NCBI RefSeq assembly: GCF_963676735.1
Contig: NZ_OY781464.1
Span: 467,001-531,000, forward strand
Length of the DNA stretch: 64,000 bases
Direction of reading: 5' to 3'
Origin: an uncultured Draconibacterium sp.
GTDB lineage: Bacteria; Bacteroidota; Bacteroidia; Bacteroidales; Prolixibacteraceae
Shown: positions 8,922 to 19,096 of the stretch, in pieces
Position numbering within the stretch: position 1 is the first letter of the stretch
How the letters are laid out: each line of letters opens with the position of its first letter
Made by a program: the position numbers and the translations under genes
Notes under the pieces: model-generated
Database searches by the model: none
Told to the model about the DNA's origin: nothing
Seen by the model: only the letters and a program-made list of their open reading frames with translations

Positions 8922-10349
8922 ATGCTTAAAAAGATCTTTTTCGTTTTTTTATTCAGTTTTATAATAAATGCTGCTTTTGCGCAGGATATGGCAAAAAATC
9001 GGGTAATTATTTTAACCGATATTGAAGCCGACCCGGATGATACACAATCGCTGGTTCGATTGATGTTGTATGCTAATCAGGTTGATATTGAGGGAATTGT
9101 AGCAGCTACCTCGTGCTGGCATACTTCGCAGGTTAATCCCGAATCGGTAAAACGGGTAATAAAGGCCTACGAAAAAGTACAACCAAATTTATTAAAACAC
9201 GAAAAAGGATTTCCTGAGGCGGAGAAGCTGCTGAAACTGGTAAAATCGGGACTGCCCAAATATGGAATGGAAGGCGTTGGAAAAGGGATGGACTCCGAAG
9301 GGTCGGATTGGATAATTAAGGTGCTGGAAGAAGATGACGACCGCCCCTTGTGGATATCTACCTGGGGAGGCGTAAATACCCTGGCCCAGGCTTTGTATAA
9401 AATCGAAAAAACAAAACGAAAAAAGGAAGCCCGCCGTTTAATTGCTAAATTACGGGTTTACACCATTTCCGATCAGGATGACAGTGGAATCTGGATTCGC
9501 AATAATTTTCCGGAGCTGTTTTATGTTGTTAGTCCGGGCGACGATTACGAAACTGCAACATGGACCGGCATAAATACGGTGGTTGAAGATATTGATAATA
9601 CCACCATAAGTAATACCTGGATAAGCGAAAATATTCAGCAAAACCATGGACCGCTTGGCGCAGTATACCCCGATGTAGCCTGGGGAGTGGAAGGCGATAC
9701 TCCTGCATTTTTATCACTAATCCCAAATGGATTAAATGAGGCCGAACATCCCGAATGGGGAGGATGGGGAGGCCGTTACGAGCTGTACAAACCCGATTTT
9801 TCAAAAACGAAAGATGGTAGTTCAATAGTGGAAATTGCCCCGGAGACCCGCGAAATATGGACCAATGCCAACGATAACTATACACCATACGTACCCAACA
9901 GCTTTGGGCGTGCCGTAAAAAAAGCTCAAAAATCTTTTGATGGCTACAAGGTTACACTTTGGCGCTGGCGAGACGAATTTCAGAACGATTTTGCTGCCCG
10001 AATGGATTGGTGCCAAAAAGACGTGGATGAGGCCAACCATCCTCCGGTTCCGGTTTTAAGTCATTCTAACCAAATTACTGTTAAATCAGGCGAATATTGT
10101 GCATTGGATGCTTTTGATTCGTTTGATCCGGATGGCGACAGCTTTAGTTTCTTATGGTTTCATTACCCCGAAGCCGGCAGCTACAAGCAAACCATAAACT
10201 TTGTTCCGGAGAATGCACACAATACCGGTTTTACAGCACCCAGAGTAGAAAAACCGGAAACAGCCCATATTATATTAAAAGTAAGCGATAAGGGAGAACC
10301 AAACTTAACGCGATATAAACGGATAATTGTAACCATTTTACCCCGATAG
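8922..10349 (+). CDS. DUF1593 (Sde182-like) exported protein, copy 1
   Basis: 475 residues with a signal peptide (FSFIINAAFAQ). The N-terminal domain (about 25-310) resembles nucleoside hydrolases: IILTDIEADPDDTQS is the aspartate-rich metal motif, and WISTWGGVNTLAQAL and ISDQDDSGIWI follow. The C-terminal part (about 365-475) is a beta-sandwich with DAFDSFDPDGDSFSF. This matches the DUF1593/Sde182 family, first seen as a cellulose-binding protein of Saccharophagus and common in plant-polysaccharide loci. The hydrolysed bond is not established. It is the first gene under promoter site 1, and GH67 follows after 42 bases. A second copy lies at 40312, so the family is probably important for this substrate. 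Confidence 0.85.
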   Translation: MLKKIFFVFLFSFIINAAFAQDMAKNRVIILTDIEADPDDTQSLVRLMLYANQVDIEGIVAATSCWHTSQVNPESVKRVIKAYEKVQPNLLKHEKGFPEAEKLLKLVKSGLPKYGMEGVGKGMDSEGSDWIIKVLEEDDDRPLWISTWGGVNTLAQALYKIEKTKRKKEARRLIAKLRVYTISDQDDSGIWIRNNFPELFYVVSPGDDYETATWTGINTVVEDIDNTTISNTWISENIQQNHGPLGAVYPDVAWGVEGDTPAFLSLIPNGLNEAEHPEWGGWGGRYELYKPDFSKTKDGSSIVEIAPETREIWTNANDNYTPYVPNSFGRAVKKAQKSFDGYKVTLWRWRDEFQNDFAARMDWCQKDVDEANHPPVPVLSHSNQITVKSGEYCALDAFDSFDPDGDSFSFLWFHYPEAGSYKQTINFVPENAHNTGFTAPRVEKPETAHIILKVSDKGEPNLTRYKRIIVTILPR

Positions 10350-10391
10350 CTTTAATTCGATTTTTAAAATAAACAGCTAAAAAATAGAAAT

Positions 10392-12446
10392 ATGAGAAGC
10401 CTGATTTTATTTACAGTACTTTTTTTTGTAGTTCAAAGCAACGTGCAAGCCGAAGACGGGCATAAGCTCTGGTTAAGAAACCAGTTTTCGGGAGAGGTAA
10501 ATGTTGTTTGTGCCGGAAAATCAGAAATTATTGATTTGGCCAAAAAGGAACTTAAAAACAATTGGAATGGTATTGATGGAGCCACCATTCAGTTGCTGGT
10601 AAAAAAGAATAACGAAGTTAAAGGCGATGGTTTTATCCTTGAAGAAAATAAAATTCAGGCAAATACTGAGCTTGGTCTTCTTTATGGCGTTTTTGAGCTT
10701 CTTCGCCAACAACAGTGCGGACAAAAGGTAAATGAAAAAACTTATAATCCATCCTACGAGCTTCGTTTGTTAAACCACTGGGACAACCTAAATGGCTCGG
10801 TGGAGCGCGGTTACGCAGGTGCATCAATTTTTTGGAAAAAAGGTGGAAGCGATTTAACTGTTTCTGATTATGATAAAAAGTTATGGCATGAATATGCCCG
10901 GGCAAATGCATCGGTTGGAATTAACGGTACCGTTATTAATAATGTAAACGCATCGCCAAATGTGTTAAAAGCAGAAACTTTACAGCGGGTAAAAGCAATT
11001 GCCGATGTGCTTCGACCTTTCGGTATTAAAGTTTTTGTATCCATTAATTTTTCGTCGCCGGCACTTGTTGGCGGATTAAAAACTTCCGATCCGCTAAACA
11101 CCGAAGTAATAAACTGGTGGCAGGCCAAAGCAAAAGAAATTTACTCGCTAATACCCGACTTTGGTGGCTTTTTGGTAAAAGCCAGTAGCGAGGGGCAACC
11201 CGGTCCGCACGACTATGGGCGTAGCCATGTTGACGGAGCAAATATGCTTGCTGATGCCTTAAAACCTCACGGGGGAATAGTAATGTGGCGTGCTTTTGTT
11301 TACAGTGCAAAAGAAGACGACCGGGCAGAGCAGGCTTACGCCGAGTTTTTTCCGTTTGATGGGCAATTTCGCGACAACGTAATCATTCAGGTAAAGAATG
11401 GCCCCATTGACTTTATGCCGCGCGAACCATTTAGTCCGCTTTTTGGCGCTATGAAAAATACACCCTTGATGCCCGAATTGCAAATAACCCAGGAATACCT
11501 TGGGCATTCCATTCATTTGGTATTTCTAGCAACCATGTGGGAAGAGTTTTTTAAAAGCGACACCCACCAGGAAGGCCCCGGAAGTACCGTTGCAAAATGT
11601 ACTGATGGAACAATTTTTAAACAAAAAACGGCAATTGCCGGAGTGGCAAATATTGGAACCGATGCCAACTGGTGCGGTCACGATTTTGCACAAGCCAACT
11701 GGTATGCCTTTGGCAGGCTGGCCTGGAACAACCAACTGTCGAGCGAACAAATTGCCGACGAATGGATTAAACTTACCTTTAATCCTGATGTAAACGGTAA
11801 AGTAAATTTCTCAGAAAACTGGACAGAAAATTTTATGAAACCCGTAAAAAAGATGATGTTAGATAGCCGGGAAGCAGCTGTGAATTACATGATGCCGCTG
11901 GGTTTACATCATATTATGCAGGCGCATCATCACTACGGTCCTGGTCCCTGGTGGGAAATTGAAGGCGTACGGAAAGACTGGACCATGCCTTATTATCATC
12001 AGGCCGATTCTTTTGGAGTAGGTTTTAATCGTACCAAAACCGGAAGTAATGCCCTGGCACAATACCATCCAACAGTAGCTGAAAATTTTGGCCATTTACG
12101 TACCTGCCCCGAGGAATATTTATTGTGGTTTCACCATGTTTCGTGGAACCATAAAATGAATAGTGGAAAAACGCTGTGGGATGAAATGTGTTACCGTTAT
12201 GATTATGGCGTGCAGCAGGTTCGTGGTTTCCAGGTAAGCTGGGATAAAGTTCAGAACTTTGTTGATGCCGGGCGTTTTACCGCTGTGCAACGAAAATTAC
12301 GTAAGCAGGCGCAAAACGCGCAGGTGTGGAAAGATGCTTGTTTGCTCTATTTTCAACAATTTAGTAAGCAAATAATTCCTTTCGATATTGAACGGCCAAT
12401 CCATAATCTCGATGATATCAGAAAAAACGACATGGACAGACCTTAA
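10392..12446 (+). CDS. aguA: GH67 alpha-glucuronidase
   Basis: 684 residues with a signal peptide (MRSLILFTVLFFVVQSNVQA). It hydrolyses (4-O-methyl)glucuronic acid from the non-reducing-end xylose of xylo-oligosaccharides, probably in the periplasm. Catalytic residues can be placed by motif: E267 in KASSEGQPGP, D340 in NGPIDFMPRE and E368 in ITQEYLG. The spacing (73 and 28 residues) equals that of the Cellvibrio enzyme (292, 365, 393). An N-terminal domain with ENKIQANTELGLLYGVFELL and a helical C-terminal domain (MPLGLHHIMQAHHHYGPGPWW) complete the usual architecture. It complements the two GH115 enzymes, which act on internal substitutions. The gene lies downstream of DUF1593 copy 1 and upstream of the HTCS. 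Confidence 0.95.
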   Translation: MRSLILFTVLFFVVQSNVQAEDGHKLWLRNQFSGEVNVVCAGKSEIIDLAKKELKNNWNGIDGATIQLLVKKNNEVKGDGFILEENKIQANTELGLLYGVFELLRQQQCGQKVNEKTYNPSYELRLLNHWDNLNGSVERGYAGASIFWKKGGSDLTVSDYDKKLWHEYARANASVGINGTVINNVNASPNVLKAETLQRVKAIADVLRPFGIKVFVSINFSSPALVGGLKTSDPLNTEVINWWQAKAKEIYSLIPDFGGFLVKASSEGQPGPHDYGRSHVDGANMLADALKPHGGIVMWRAFVYSAKEDDRAEQAYAEFFPFDGQFRDNVIIQVKNGPIDFMPREPFSPLFGAMKNTPLMPELQITQEYLGHSIHLVFLATMWEEFFKSDTHQEGPGSTVAKCTDGTIFKQKTAIAGVANIGTDANWCGHDFAQANWYAFGRLAWNNQLSSEQIADEWIKLTFNPDVNGKVNFSENWTENFMKPVKKMMLDSREAAVNYMMPLGLHHIMQAHHHYGPGPWWEIEGVRKDWTMPYYHQADSFGVGFNRTKTGSNALAQYHPTVAENFGHLRTCPEEYLLWFHHVSWNHKMNSGKTLWDEMCYRYDYGVQQVRGFQVSWDKVQNFVDAGRFTAVQRKLRKQAQNAQVWKDACLLYFQQFSKQIIPFDIERPIHNLDDIRKNDMDRP

Positions 12447-12475
12447 GGGGTAACCTGAAAAGCGTTGTACAAGAT

Positions 12476-12503
12476 GTAGTAAAAACAAACTATTGTTTAC
12501 TAC
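12476..12503 (+). promoter_or_regulatory. Hairpin between GH67 and the HTCS gene
   Basis: GTAGTAAAAACAA pairs with TTGTTTACTAC (two bulged A) around a short loop. There is no T-run after it, so it is not a convincing terminator. It lies 72 bases before the HTCS start and may be a leader structure or a weak transcript end. Confidence 0.3.
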
Positions 12504-12575
12504 GTTTGAGGCTTAGGGGAAAGTTTTTTGTTTATTGTTAAGGAATGTGTATTTTTTACGTCATTATAAATTAAA

Positions 12576-15500
12576 ATGAGAAGGAAATTATATACTGTTT
12601 TTCTGTTCTTGTCCCTGAGCTGTGTTTATGCGGTTAATGCAGTAAACCCAGATAATACCGTTCATTTTCGGAACCTGAATGATGAGTATGGATTGTCAAT
12701 TAGAGGAACAAACAGTGTTTGCGGCGATTATAATGGTTTTATCTGGATTTCCTCAAAAATGGAGATAATGAGGTATGCTGCCAACGATGTGCGAACCTAC
12801 CAATTACCCTACGAATCGTTGAACGTTATTACCACCAGATTAACATTTTACGATGGTAGTTTATTTGCCTACACCAATAATGGTCAGATATTTTACTACG
12901 ATGAACTTAAAGACCGATTTGTATTGTGGGTAAATCTCGCCAAAGATTTACGATATGCCAATCTGACGGTTTCAAAAGTACTTGTTGATACCCAACAACG
13001 CTTATGGATTTCGTCAACAGTAGGATTGTTTTGTTTCGATAAACAAAATGGCTTGAAATCTATGGCTCCAAATGGCTACATCTATCATATGGATTGGTAC
13101 GAAAAGGATAAATTATTACTGGCAGTTAATAGTGGAGAGTTATTACTATTTGATGTGGCTGATAATTCTACTGAACTATACTACACCTTCACCGATGAAT
13201 GGTATAAAAGTTTGTGTCGGATTCATGTTGACAAAAAATATGGTATGGTGTGGATTGGTACCATGGAATACGGGCTATTCGCATTAACAACCGGAGCCGA
13301 TAAAGAATTAATAGAACTGGAAGAGGTTCCGAATCAACCTGTTTTAGCCCTGCAAAGTTATCTTGATTCAACCTTGTTAGTAGGGATAGATGGACAGGGG
13401 GTTTGGCAAATTAACAAGAATAACCTCGGACTTCTCTCGGTAATGAAGGAAGATGCAGATAACCCCAATTCTTTAAAAGGAAATGGGGTATATGATATTT
13501 ACACTGCTCCGGATAACAGGGTTTGGGTGTGTACGTACAGCGGGGGAGTATCGTATTTTGATAAGAAAGATCCTGGAATTACAAAACTAAGCCACGAGAT
13601 TAACAACCCGAATTCATTGATAAACAACGATGTTAACAGTGTATTGGAAGACGCTAACGGTAACCTATGGTTTGCCACAAATGATGGGATTAGTTTTTTT
13701 AACAGAAAAGCCAACAGGTGGAACAGTTATTTTCATCAATTAAATGAAGGCTCGCAGGTGTTTCTGGATTTGCTGGAAGACTCGAAGGGGCGAATTTGGG
13801 CCAGTACGTATTCATCAGGTATATATATTCTTGATAAAAATAGCGGTAGGCTGTTAAAACGACTTAGCCAGGAGCATACACAGGGCGATTTTAGTGGCGA
13901 TTTTGTTTTTGAACTGTTTGAAGACGAAGACCATAATGTGTGGATAAGTGGTGTGCGCGGAAACCTCATTTGTTATAATGTTGAGACCGATACCTATAAA
14001 AACTACGACCGGCTGGCAGCTTTCGTCACTAAAAACTACGGAAGAAACAACCTTCTTCTGGGAACCAATTCTGAGCTGATACTTTTTAATAAAAATACCG
14101 GAGAGGCAGAGGTCTTGCTCGATGGTGTTTCTTTTAACGATTTTTACGTTGACAATGAAAAAGTATGGATGGCAACAACCGGAAATGGGCTTCTTCTGTT
14201 CGATATTAATACAAAAGCCATAAAAAACTTCACTACTGCGTCGGGGCTTTTAAGCAACTATGTAAATAGCCTGAAATATCACGATCAATCTTTATGGATA
14301 GGTACCGAACAGGGTTTAAATAAACTAAACCTGAAAGATACAATTATACAGTCGTATAACTCGCTTTTAAACCTGGGTGAGGTTGCCTTTAACCCGCGTT
14401 CGCACTGCACCTTAAAAAACGGGAAATTGTTAATGGGTACCAACAAGGGAGCCTTAATTTTTGATCCTGAAACCTTAAGTATAAAGTCAGAAGCGGGAAG
14501 CATTTTTATTCAGGATATTTCTGTTTCGGGCAGGTCAATTCGTGAAATAAAGGAACTTGAACCACAGGTTCCTATCGATAAACTGGAGCACTTAACATTA
14601 AAATACTACCAAAACACCATAAGTCTCGAACTGATTCCAATTGGTTTAATCACCTCAGGAGCCAAGTTCTCGTGGCTGTTGGACGGTATTGATGAACATT
14701 GGAGTACGCCGGTAAACAGTAAATTTTTATCCTATTCTAACATCCCTGCAGGAAATTACACCTTGCGCGTAAAAATGTTTGATGGTGCAAACTCTAATGT
14801 AATTGCCAGTAGGGTCATTCAGTTAACCATGGTGCCGCCGTTTTGGGCTACATGGTGGTTTCGCTTACTGGTAGTTTCATTTGTAGTTGGAATTACATTG
14901 TTTATAATGTTCTATTATATCGACCATATTAAAAAGCTGCATTCCGACGAAAAAATTAGGTTTTTTGCCAATACTGCTCATGACATTCGCACTTCGTTAA
15001 CCCTTATAAATGGCCCCATTGAAGAATTGAACAAAGAGTCGGGGCTCTCCGGAAAGGGGCACCATTACCTGCATTTAGCTACCGAACAAACCCAGCGTTT
15101 ACTAAAAGTGGTAACACAGCTAATGGATTTTCAGAAAGCTGATATTGGAAAAGAAAAACTTGCGCTCGAAAAAGTTGATATTGTTAAAATGATTGCCGAT
15201 AGGGTAATGATGTTCGAATCATACGCATCCAATAACGCTGTTGATTTGAGTTTTAATTCGAATTTAAACGAATATTATACCCGTATTGATGAAAACCTGA
15301 TTGAAAAAGTTGTGGATAATCTGATTTCAAATGCCATTAAATATTCGCACCCCAACACAACAGTGCAGGTGCAATTGCAATGTACTGCTACCAAATGGTT
15401 ATTCGAGGTTAAAGACCAGGGCATTGGCATAAGCAAAAAGGCACAACGCCAGTTATTCAAAGAATATTACCGGGCCGAAAACGTGGTAAACAGTAAAATT

Positions 15501-16493
15501 GTTGGTTCGGGTATTGGCTTATTATTGGTAAAAAATTATGTAAATCTCCACGGAGGTAAAATAACCTGCTCAAGCCAGTTAAACGTGGGGGCAACATTTC
15601 AGGTGGTCATACCAACCGTAAATGCAGATGGTGAAGCAAAAGAAATTACTGCCGAAGGAAAATCAATATCAACCAGTCAGCAAAAACAGGAAACAAAGTT
15701 GCCGGGGGTAGAAATTGCCGGAGAATCGGGTAAGGCAAAAATGAAAGTTCTGATAGCTGAAGACAATGAATACCTAAGAGATTTTCTTCAACTCTCAATG
15801 AGCGACCAGTTTGAAATTTTGCTGACGAAAAATGGAGCGGAAGCCTGGAAAACCATTCAGAATATGATGCCAGACCTGGTGGTTTCGGATATAATAATGC
15901 CCGAAATGGATGGGTTTGAGTTGTGTAAAAAAATTAAAACAACCTACGAAACTTCCCACCTTCCGGTTATCCTGTTAACCTCGCTTTCAGGGAAAAGTGA
16001 GCAAATTCATGGCTTTGGTTATGGTGCCGACGATTACCTTACCAAACCCTTTGATGTTTCGCTACTGCAGCAACGCATAAAAACCTTAATTAAAAACCGC
16101 GAAATAATTCGTGAAAAAGCATTAAAGTTAATTCGAAGAGAGGATGATGGTGAGGCTGCTCTTCTGGAAAATGAATTAAACGATAAGTTTCTGAAACGAA
16201 TGATTGAAGTTGTAAATGAAAACCTCTCGAATACGCAATTTTCTAAAAGCGACTTTGCTGCCGAGATGAACGTAAGCTCATCGCTATTGTACAAAAAAAC
16301 AAAATCACTAACCAATCAATCGCCAACTGATTTTATAAAAACTATTCGTTTAGATCAGGCCATTAAACTTATTCAATCTAAAAAATACACCATAACCGAA
16401 GTAAGCGAACTTTGTGGTTTTGCAAGTGTGGGGTATTTTAGTACGGTTTTCCGAAAACACTTTGGAAAATCTCCTTCACAGATTCTTGATTAA
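12576..16493 (+). CDS. Hybrid two-component system sensor/regulator (HTCS)
   Basis: 1305 residues. A signal peptide is followed by two-bladed-propeller repeats (about 30-670; recurring motifs such as LWFATNDGISFF, IWASTYSSGIYIL and LWIGTEQGLNKL), a Y_Y_Y domain (FSWLLDGIDEHWS, AGNYTLRVKMFDG) and one membrane segment (about 760-780). Then come HisKA with H802 in ANTAHDIRTSLTLI, HATPase (DNLISNAIKYSH, GSGIGLLLVKNY), a receiver with D1105 in VVSDIIMPEMDG, and a C-terminal AraC-type helix-turn-helix (ITEVSELCGFASVGYFSTVF). All key residues are present. In Bacteroidota such proteins bind an oligosaccharide in the periplasm and switch on the adjacent locus. It sits directly upstream of the SusCD operon and is the likely regulator of the 21-bp direct-repeat promoters. 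Confidence 0.95.
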   Translation: MRRKLYTVFLFLSLSCVYAVNAVNPDNTVHFRNLNDEYGLSIRGTNSVCGDYNGFIWISSKMEIMRYAANDVRTYQLPYESLNVITTRLTFYDGSLFAYTNNGQIFYYDELKDRFVLWVNLAKDLRYANLTVSKVLVDTQQRLWISSTVGLFCFDKQNGLKSMAPNGYIYHMDWYEKDKLLLAVNSGELLLFDVADNSTELYYTFTDEWYKSLCRIHVDKKYGMVWIGTMEYGLFALTTGADKELIELEEVPNQPVLALQSYLDSTLLVGIDGQGVWQINKNNLGLLSVMKEDADNPNSLKGNGVYDIYTAPDNRVWVCTYSGGVSYFDKKDPGITKLSHEINNPNSLINNDVNSVLEDANGNLWFATNDGISFFNRKANRWNSYFHQLNEGSQVFLDLLEDSKGRIWASTYSSGIYILDKNSGRLLKRLSQEHTQGDFSGDFVFELFEDEDHNVWISGVRGNLICYNVETDTYKNYDRLAAFVTKNYGRNNLLLGTNSELILFNKNTGEAEVLLDGVSFNDFYVDNEKVWMATTGNGLLLFDINTKAIKNFTTASGLLSNYVNSLKYHDQSLWIGTEQGLNKLNLKDTIIQSYNSLLNLGEVAFNPRSHCTLKNGKLLMGTNKGALIFDPETLSIKSEAGSIFIQDISVSGRSIREIKELEPQVPIDKLEHLTLKYYQNTISLELIPIGLITSGAKFSWLLDGIDEHWSTPVNSKFLSYSNIPAGNYTLRVKMFDGANSNVIASRVIQLTMVPPFWATWWFRLLVVSFVVGITLFIMFYYIDHIKKLHSDEKIRFFANTAHDIRTSLTLINGPIEELNKESGLSGKGHHYLHLATEQTQRLLKVVTQLMDFQKADIGKEKLALEKVDIVKMIADRVMMFESYASNNAVDLSFNSNLNEYYTRIDENLIEKVVDNLISNAIKYSHPNTTVQVQLQCTATKWLFEVKDQGIGISKKAQRQLFKEYYRAENVVNSKIVGSGIGLLLVKNYVNLHGGKITCSSQLNVGATFQVVIPTVNADGEAKEITAEGKSISTSQQKQETKLPGVEIAGESGKAKMKVLIAEDNEYLRDFLQLSMSDQFEILLTKNGAEAWKTIQNMMPDLVVSDIIMPEMDGFELCKKIKTTYETSHLPVILLTSLSGKSEQIHGFGYGADDYLTKPFDVSLLQQRIKTLIKNREIIREKALKLIRREDDGEAALLENELNDKFLKRMIEVVNENLSNTQFSKSDFAAEMNVSSSLLYKKTKSLTNQSPTDFIKTIRLDQAIKLIQSKKYTITEVSELCGFASVGYFSTVFRKHFGKSPSQILD

Positions 16494-16559
16494 GGTTTTA
16501 CGCCGAACCAATGCACAGGCATCTTCGTTCAGCAAGCCTTAAAATGTGTAAAATTGGAT

Positions 16560-16606
16560 TCAAACATTTTAAAATTAGATATTTTTCTTGGTTTTAAAAT
16601 GTTTGA
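16560..16606. repeat. Perfect 15-bp inverted repeat upstream of the SusCD operon
   Basis: TCAAACATTTTAAAA (16560-16574) and its exact reverse complement (16592-16606) flank a 17-base spacer. No T-run follows. It begins about 65 bases after the HTCS stop and ends about 50 bases before the direct-repeat operator. It could be a bidirectional terminator or a separate protein-binding site. Confidence 0.5.
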
Positions 16607-16657
16607 AATATACAGTAATATGCAGTTTTATAGTTGTTTATGGTGGTTGTTGAAACA

Positions 16658-16723
16658 GTGTCCTATTTTTAAAATCTAATATCTATTCTTAAACTCCTTG
16701 GTGGCAAGCTAATTCTATTTTTG
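16658..16723 (+). promoter_or_regulatory. 21-bp direct repeat with -7 element (site 2, SusCD operon)
   Basis: Half-sites start at 16658 (GTGTCCTATTTTTAA) and 16679 (ATATCTATTCTTAAA). TATTTTTG at 16716-16723 matches TAnnTTTG and starts 37 bp after the second half-site start, as at the other four sites. It would drive the operon that begins with the GH43 fragment at 16799. The first half-site is degenerate and also aligns with a 20-bp offset. Confidence 0.65.
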
Positions 16724-16798
16724 ATTTTGTAGAAGGTGTCAACATACCGATACGAAACTAAATTATTTAAAAACTAGTCACCTAAAGTTGAATTAAAC

Positions 16799-17233
16799 AT
16801 GAAAAGAAGGGCTTTAACGCAAGTTCTGAGCACAGCATTTTTTTTGGTAGGAGTATTATCTTTTCAGTCCTGTACCAATTCATCATATTCAAATGGTAAC
16901 ACTTTTTTATCCGATAGCCTGGTAGCTCATTTCGATTATTTTACCTACACAGGCAACGACGATTTTTATCGTGAGAATCCGCTGCCGGGTGAAGATTATT
17001 TTTACAATCCGATATTGCCCGGTTGGTATTCCGACCCGAGCATTTGTACCAACGGAGAAGACTATTTTATGGTTACCTCCACTTTTTCATATTTTCCGGG
17101 TGTTCCCCTGTTTCATAGCACCGATTTGGTGAACTGGAAACAAATTGGGGCGAAAGCTCAAAAATGCGACCAAACTGGTATTCAGCATTTGTACCTATTG
17201 ATATGTTCGATCCATACAATTCAGACTTGCTGA
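16799..17233 (+). pseudogene. GH43 glycosidase, N-terminal fragment fused out of frame
   Basis: A lipoprotein signal (FLVGVLSFQSC) is followed by the first propeller blade of a GH43 enzyme. It has YNPILPGWYSDPSIC with the general-base D79, then FMVTSTFSYFPGVPLFHSTD and LVNWKQIG. After about 17150 the similarity stops and the frame reads 27 unrelated codons to a stop. The bases from there on are the interior of a SusC gene in another frame. The other catalytic acids of GH43 (central Asp, acid Glu) are missing, so the product cannot be active. Family relatives act as beta-xylosidase or arabinofuranosidase. Either a real deletion or an assembly join removed the rest of this gene and the front of SusC. 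Confidence 0.8.
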
Positions 17234-19080
17234 GTGTGGTTGAAAACAGTAATAACGTTATCGATGGTAAATATTTACTGGGTGGTAACAACGCTGTTCA
17301 AACAAATGCTTTGGCCGATATGCTGGCAGCTGGTTACATTCGTTACAAAGACCGTGTTTTTCAGTTTAAAGTAAGCGCAACTGCCGATTTAAGCGGAATT
17401 ACAGAAGGACTTTCGTTTACCAATGCTTTTAGTATTGATTATAATAACTATTACTCTGAAGCCTACAAAGTTGGTTATGCAACTTACGAGCCAACATGGT
17501 CAAACATGAATGGCGAAGATGTGATTATCGGCCTTACAAAATATGGCGACGACGACCCGTCTACCAACGAGTACATTGGCGACTCAAAGTACAAACAAAC
17601 CATGTCGTTCTATTCGCAGTTTAATTACGAAAGAACATTTAATTCAACCCACAATGTAACCGGAAATTTAATTGGATGGGGATACCAGTCGCGTAACTCG
17701 GTAGACAGCGGACACGATGGAAGTGATTACCATAAACTAAGCAATGCCAACTTAGGTTTGCAAATGGCTTATAATTATGCTCAAAAATACTATATCGATT
17801 TTTCAGGTGCTTATGTGCATTCAGCAAAATTACCCGAAGGAAACCGAGATGCTTTTTCGCCTTCGGTAACTGTAGGCTGGAGAATGAGTGATGAAAATTT
17901 TATGGACAACGTTTCGTTTGTTGATAATTTAAAATTTAGCGCTTCATACGCCAAACTTAATCAGGATATTGATATTGAAGAGTTTTACATGTACCAGGGC
18001 TATTACGACGACAGCGGCTGGTACCGCTGGAGAGACGGTGTAATGGGTGGTAACACAGTATTATCAGAACGGGGTTCAAACCCTAGCCTGGGTTTTGTTA
18101 CCGAAGAAGAAATAAGAGTAGGCCTTGAAGGTGCATTGTTTAGCAACAAGCTGGTATTTGATGTGAACTACTTTAACCGCGAAACTGATGGTTTGCTCAC
18201 GCAAGGTGAAAGTACTATTTACCCATCGTACTACGAAAGGTATGACTACTCTTACCTGCCGTACATTAACTACAACCAAGACAAACGTTCAGGATTTGAT
18301 TTTGCTGTTTCACACAACAATAAATTTGGCGATTTTGAATACAACCTCGGATTTGTAGGAATGGTGTACAGCTCAGAAGCAGGTGTAAGAGACGAAGTAT
18401 ACCAGGATGATTACCAATACCGCGCCGGCAAACCTATTGATGCTTCGTTTGGCTATATAAGCGAAGGATTTTTTGCCGACCAAACCGATATTGATAACCA
18501 CGCAACACAAACGTTTGGCGATGTAAAACCCGGCGATATAAAATACAAAGATGTAAATGGCGATGGCGTAGTTGACTCGCGCGACCAGGTTGAACTGGGA
18601 AAAAGTGGTTCATCAGCTTCGCCTTTTACCTACGGTGTAAACCTTACATTGAAATACAAAAACTGGTCGCTATTTGCGATGGGCCAGGGCCAGTCGGGGG
18701 CTATTTCATACAAAAGCTCCGAATACTACTGGGTATACGGCAACCGTAAATATTCAGAAGTAGTATTAGACCGATGGACTCCAGAGACTGCAACTACTGC
18801 AACTTACCCTCGATTAACCACTACATCGAATACCAACAACTTCCGGAATTCAACTTTCTGGCAGTACGACAATACGCGTTTCGATTTAACAAAGGTGCAG
18901 CTTACCTACGACTTTGCCGATGAAATGTTTAGCGACAATTCATTGCTCAGTCAGTTAAGCCTTTATGTAAGTGGCCAAAATCTTTTGACAATCTCAAAAG
19001 AAAAAGAATTGATGGAAATGAATATTGGAAAAGCTCCACAGTACCGGTTTTTTAACATCGGTGTAAAAGCTACTTTCTAA
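17164..19080 (+). pseudogene. SusC/RagA TonB-dependent receptor, 5'-truncated
   Basis: About 638 residues matching the rear of a SusC-type outer-membrane transporter (usual length roughly 1000): barrel strands such as LKFSASYAKLNQD, FDFAVSHNNKFGDFEYN and FTYGVNLTLKYKNWSLFAMGQGQ. The calcium-like loop DVNGDGVVDSRDQVELG is present, and a C-terminal strand ends FFNIGVKATF. Signal peptide, carboxypeptidase-like domain, plug and first strands are absent. The frame is open back to 17119, but no start with a signal sequence exists, and before about 17150 the DNA is GH43 sequence. As written it could not make a transporter. SusD follows 16 bases later, so this was once a normal susC-susD pair. Confidence 0.85.
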
Positions 19081-19096
19081 TCTAAATTTTAAAAAA

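Noticed and set aside
17119..17233. Programmed frameshift linking the GH43 fragment and the SusC fragment into one product
   Set aside because: The two parts belong to unrelated families and each is missing large essential regions. There is no slippery sequence with a downstream structure at the junction.
17164..19080. A genuine short TonB-dependent receptor starting at the ATG at 17164
   Set aside because: It would lack signal peptide, plug and first strands. The upstream bases are GH43 coding sequence, and the open frame extends back past the ATG without a plausible start.
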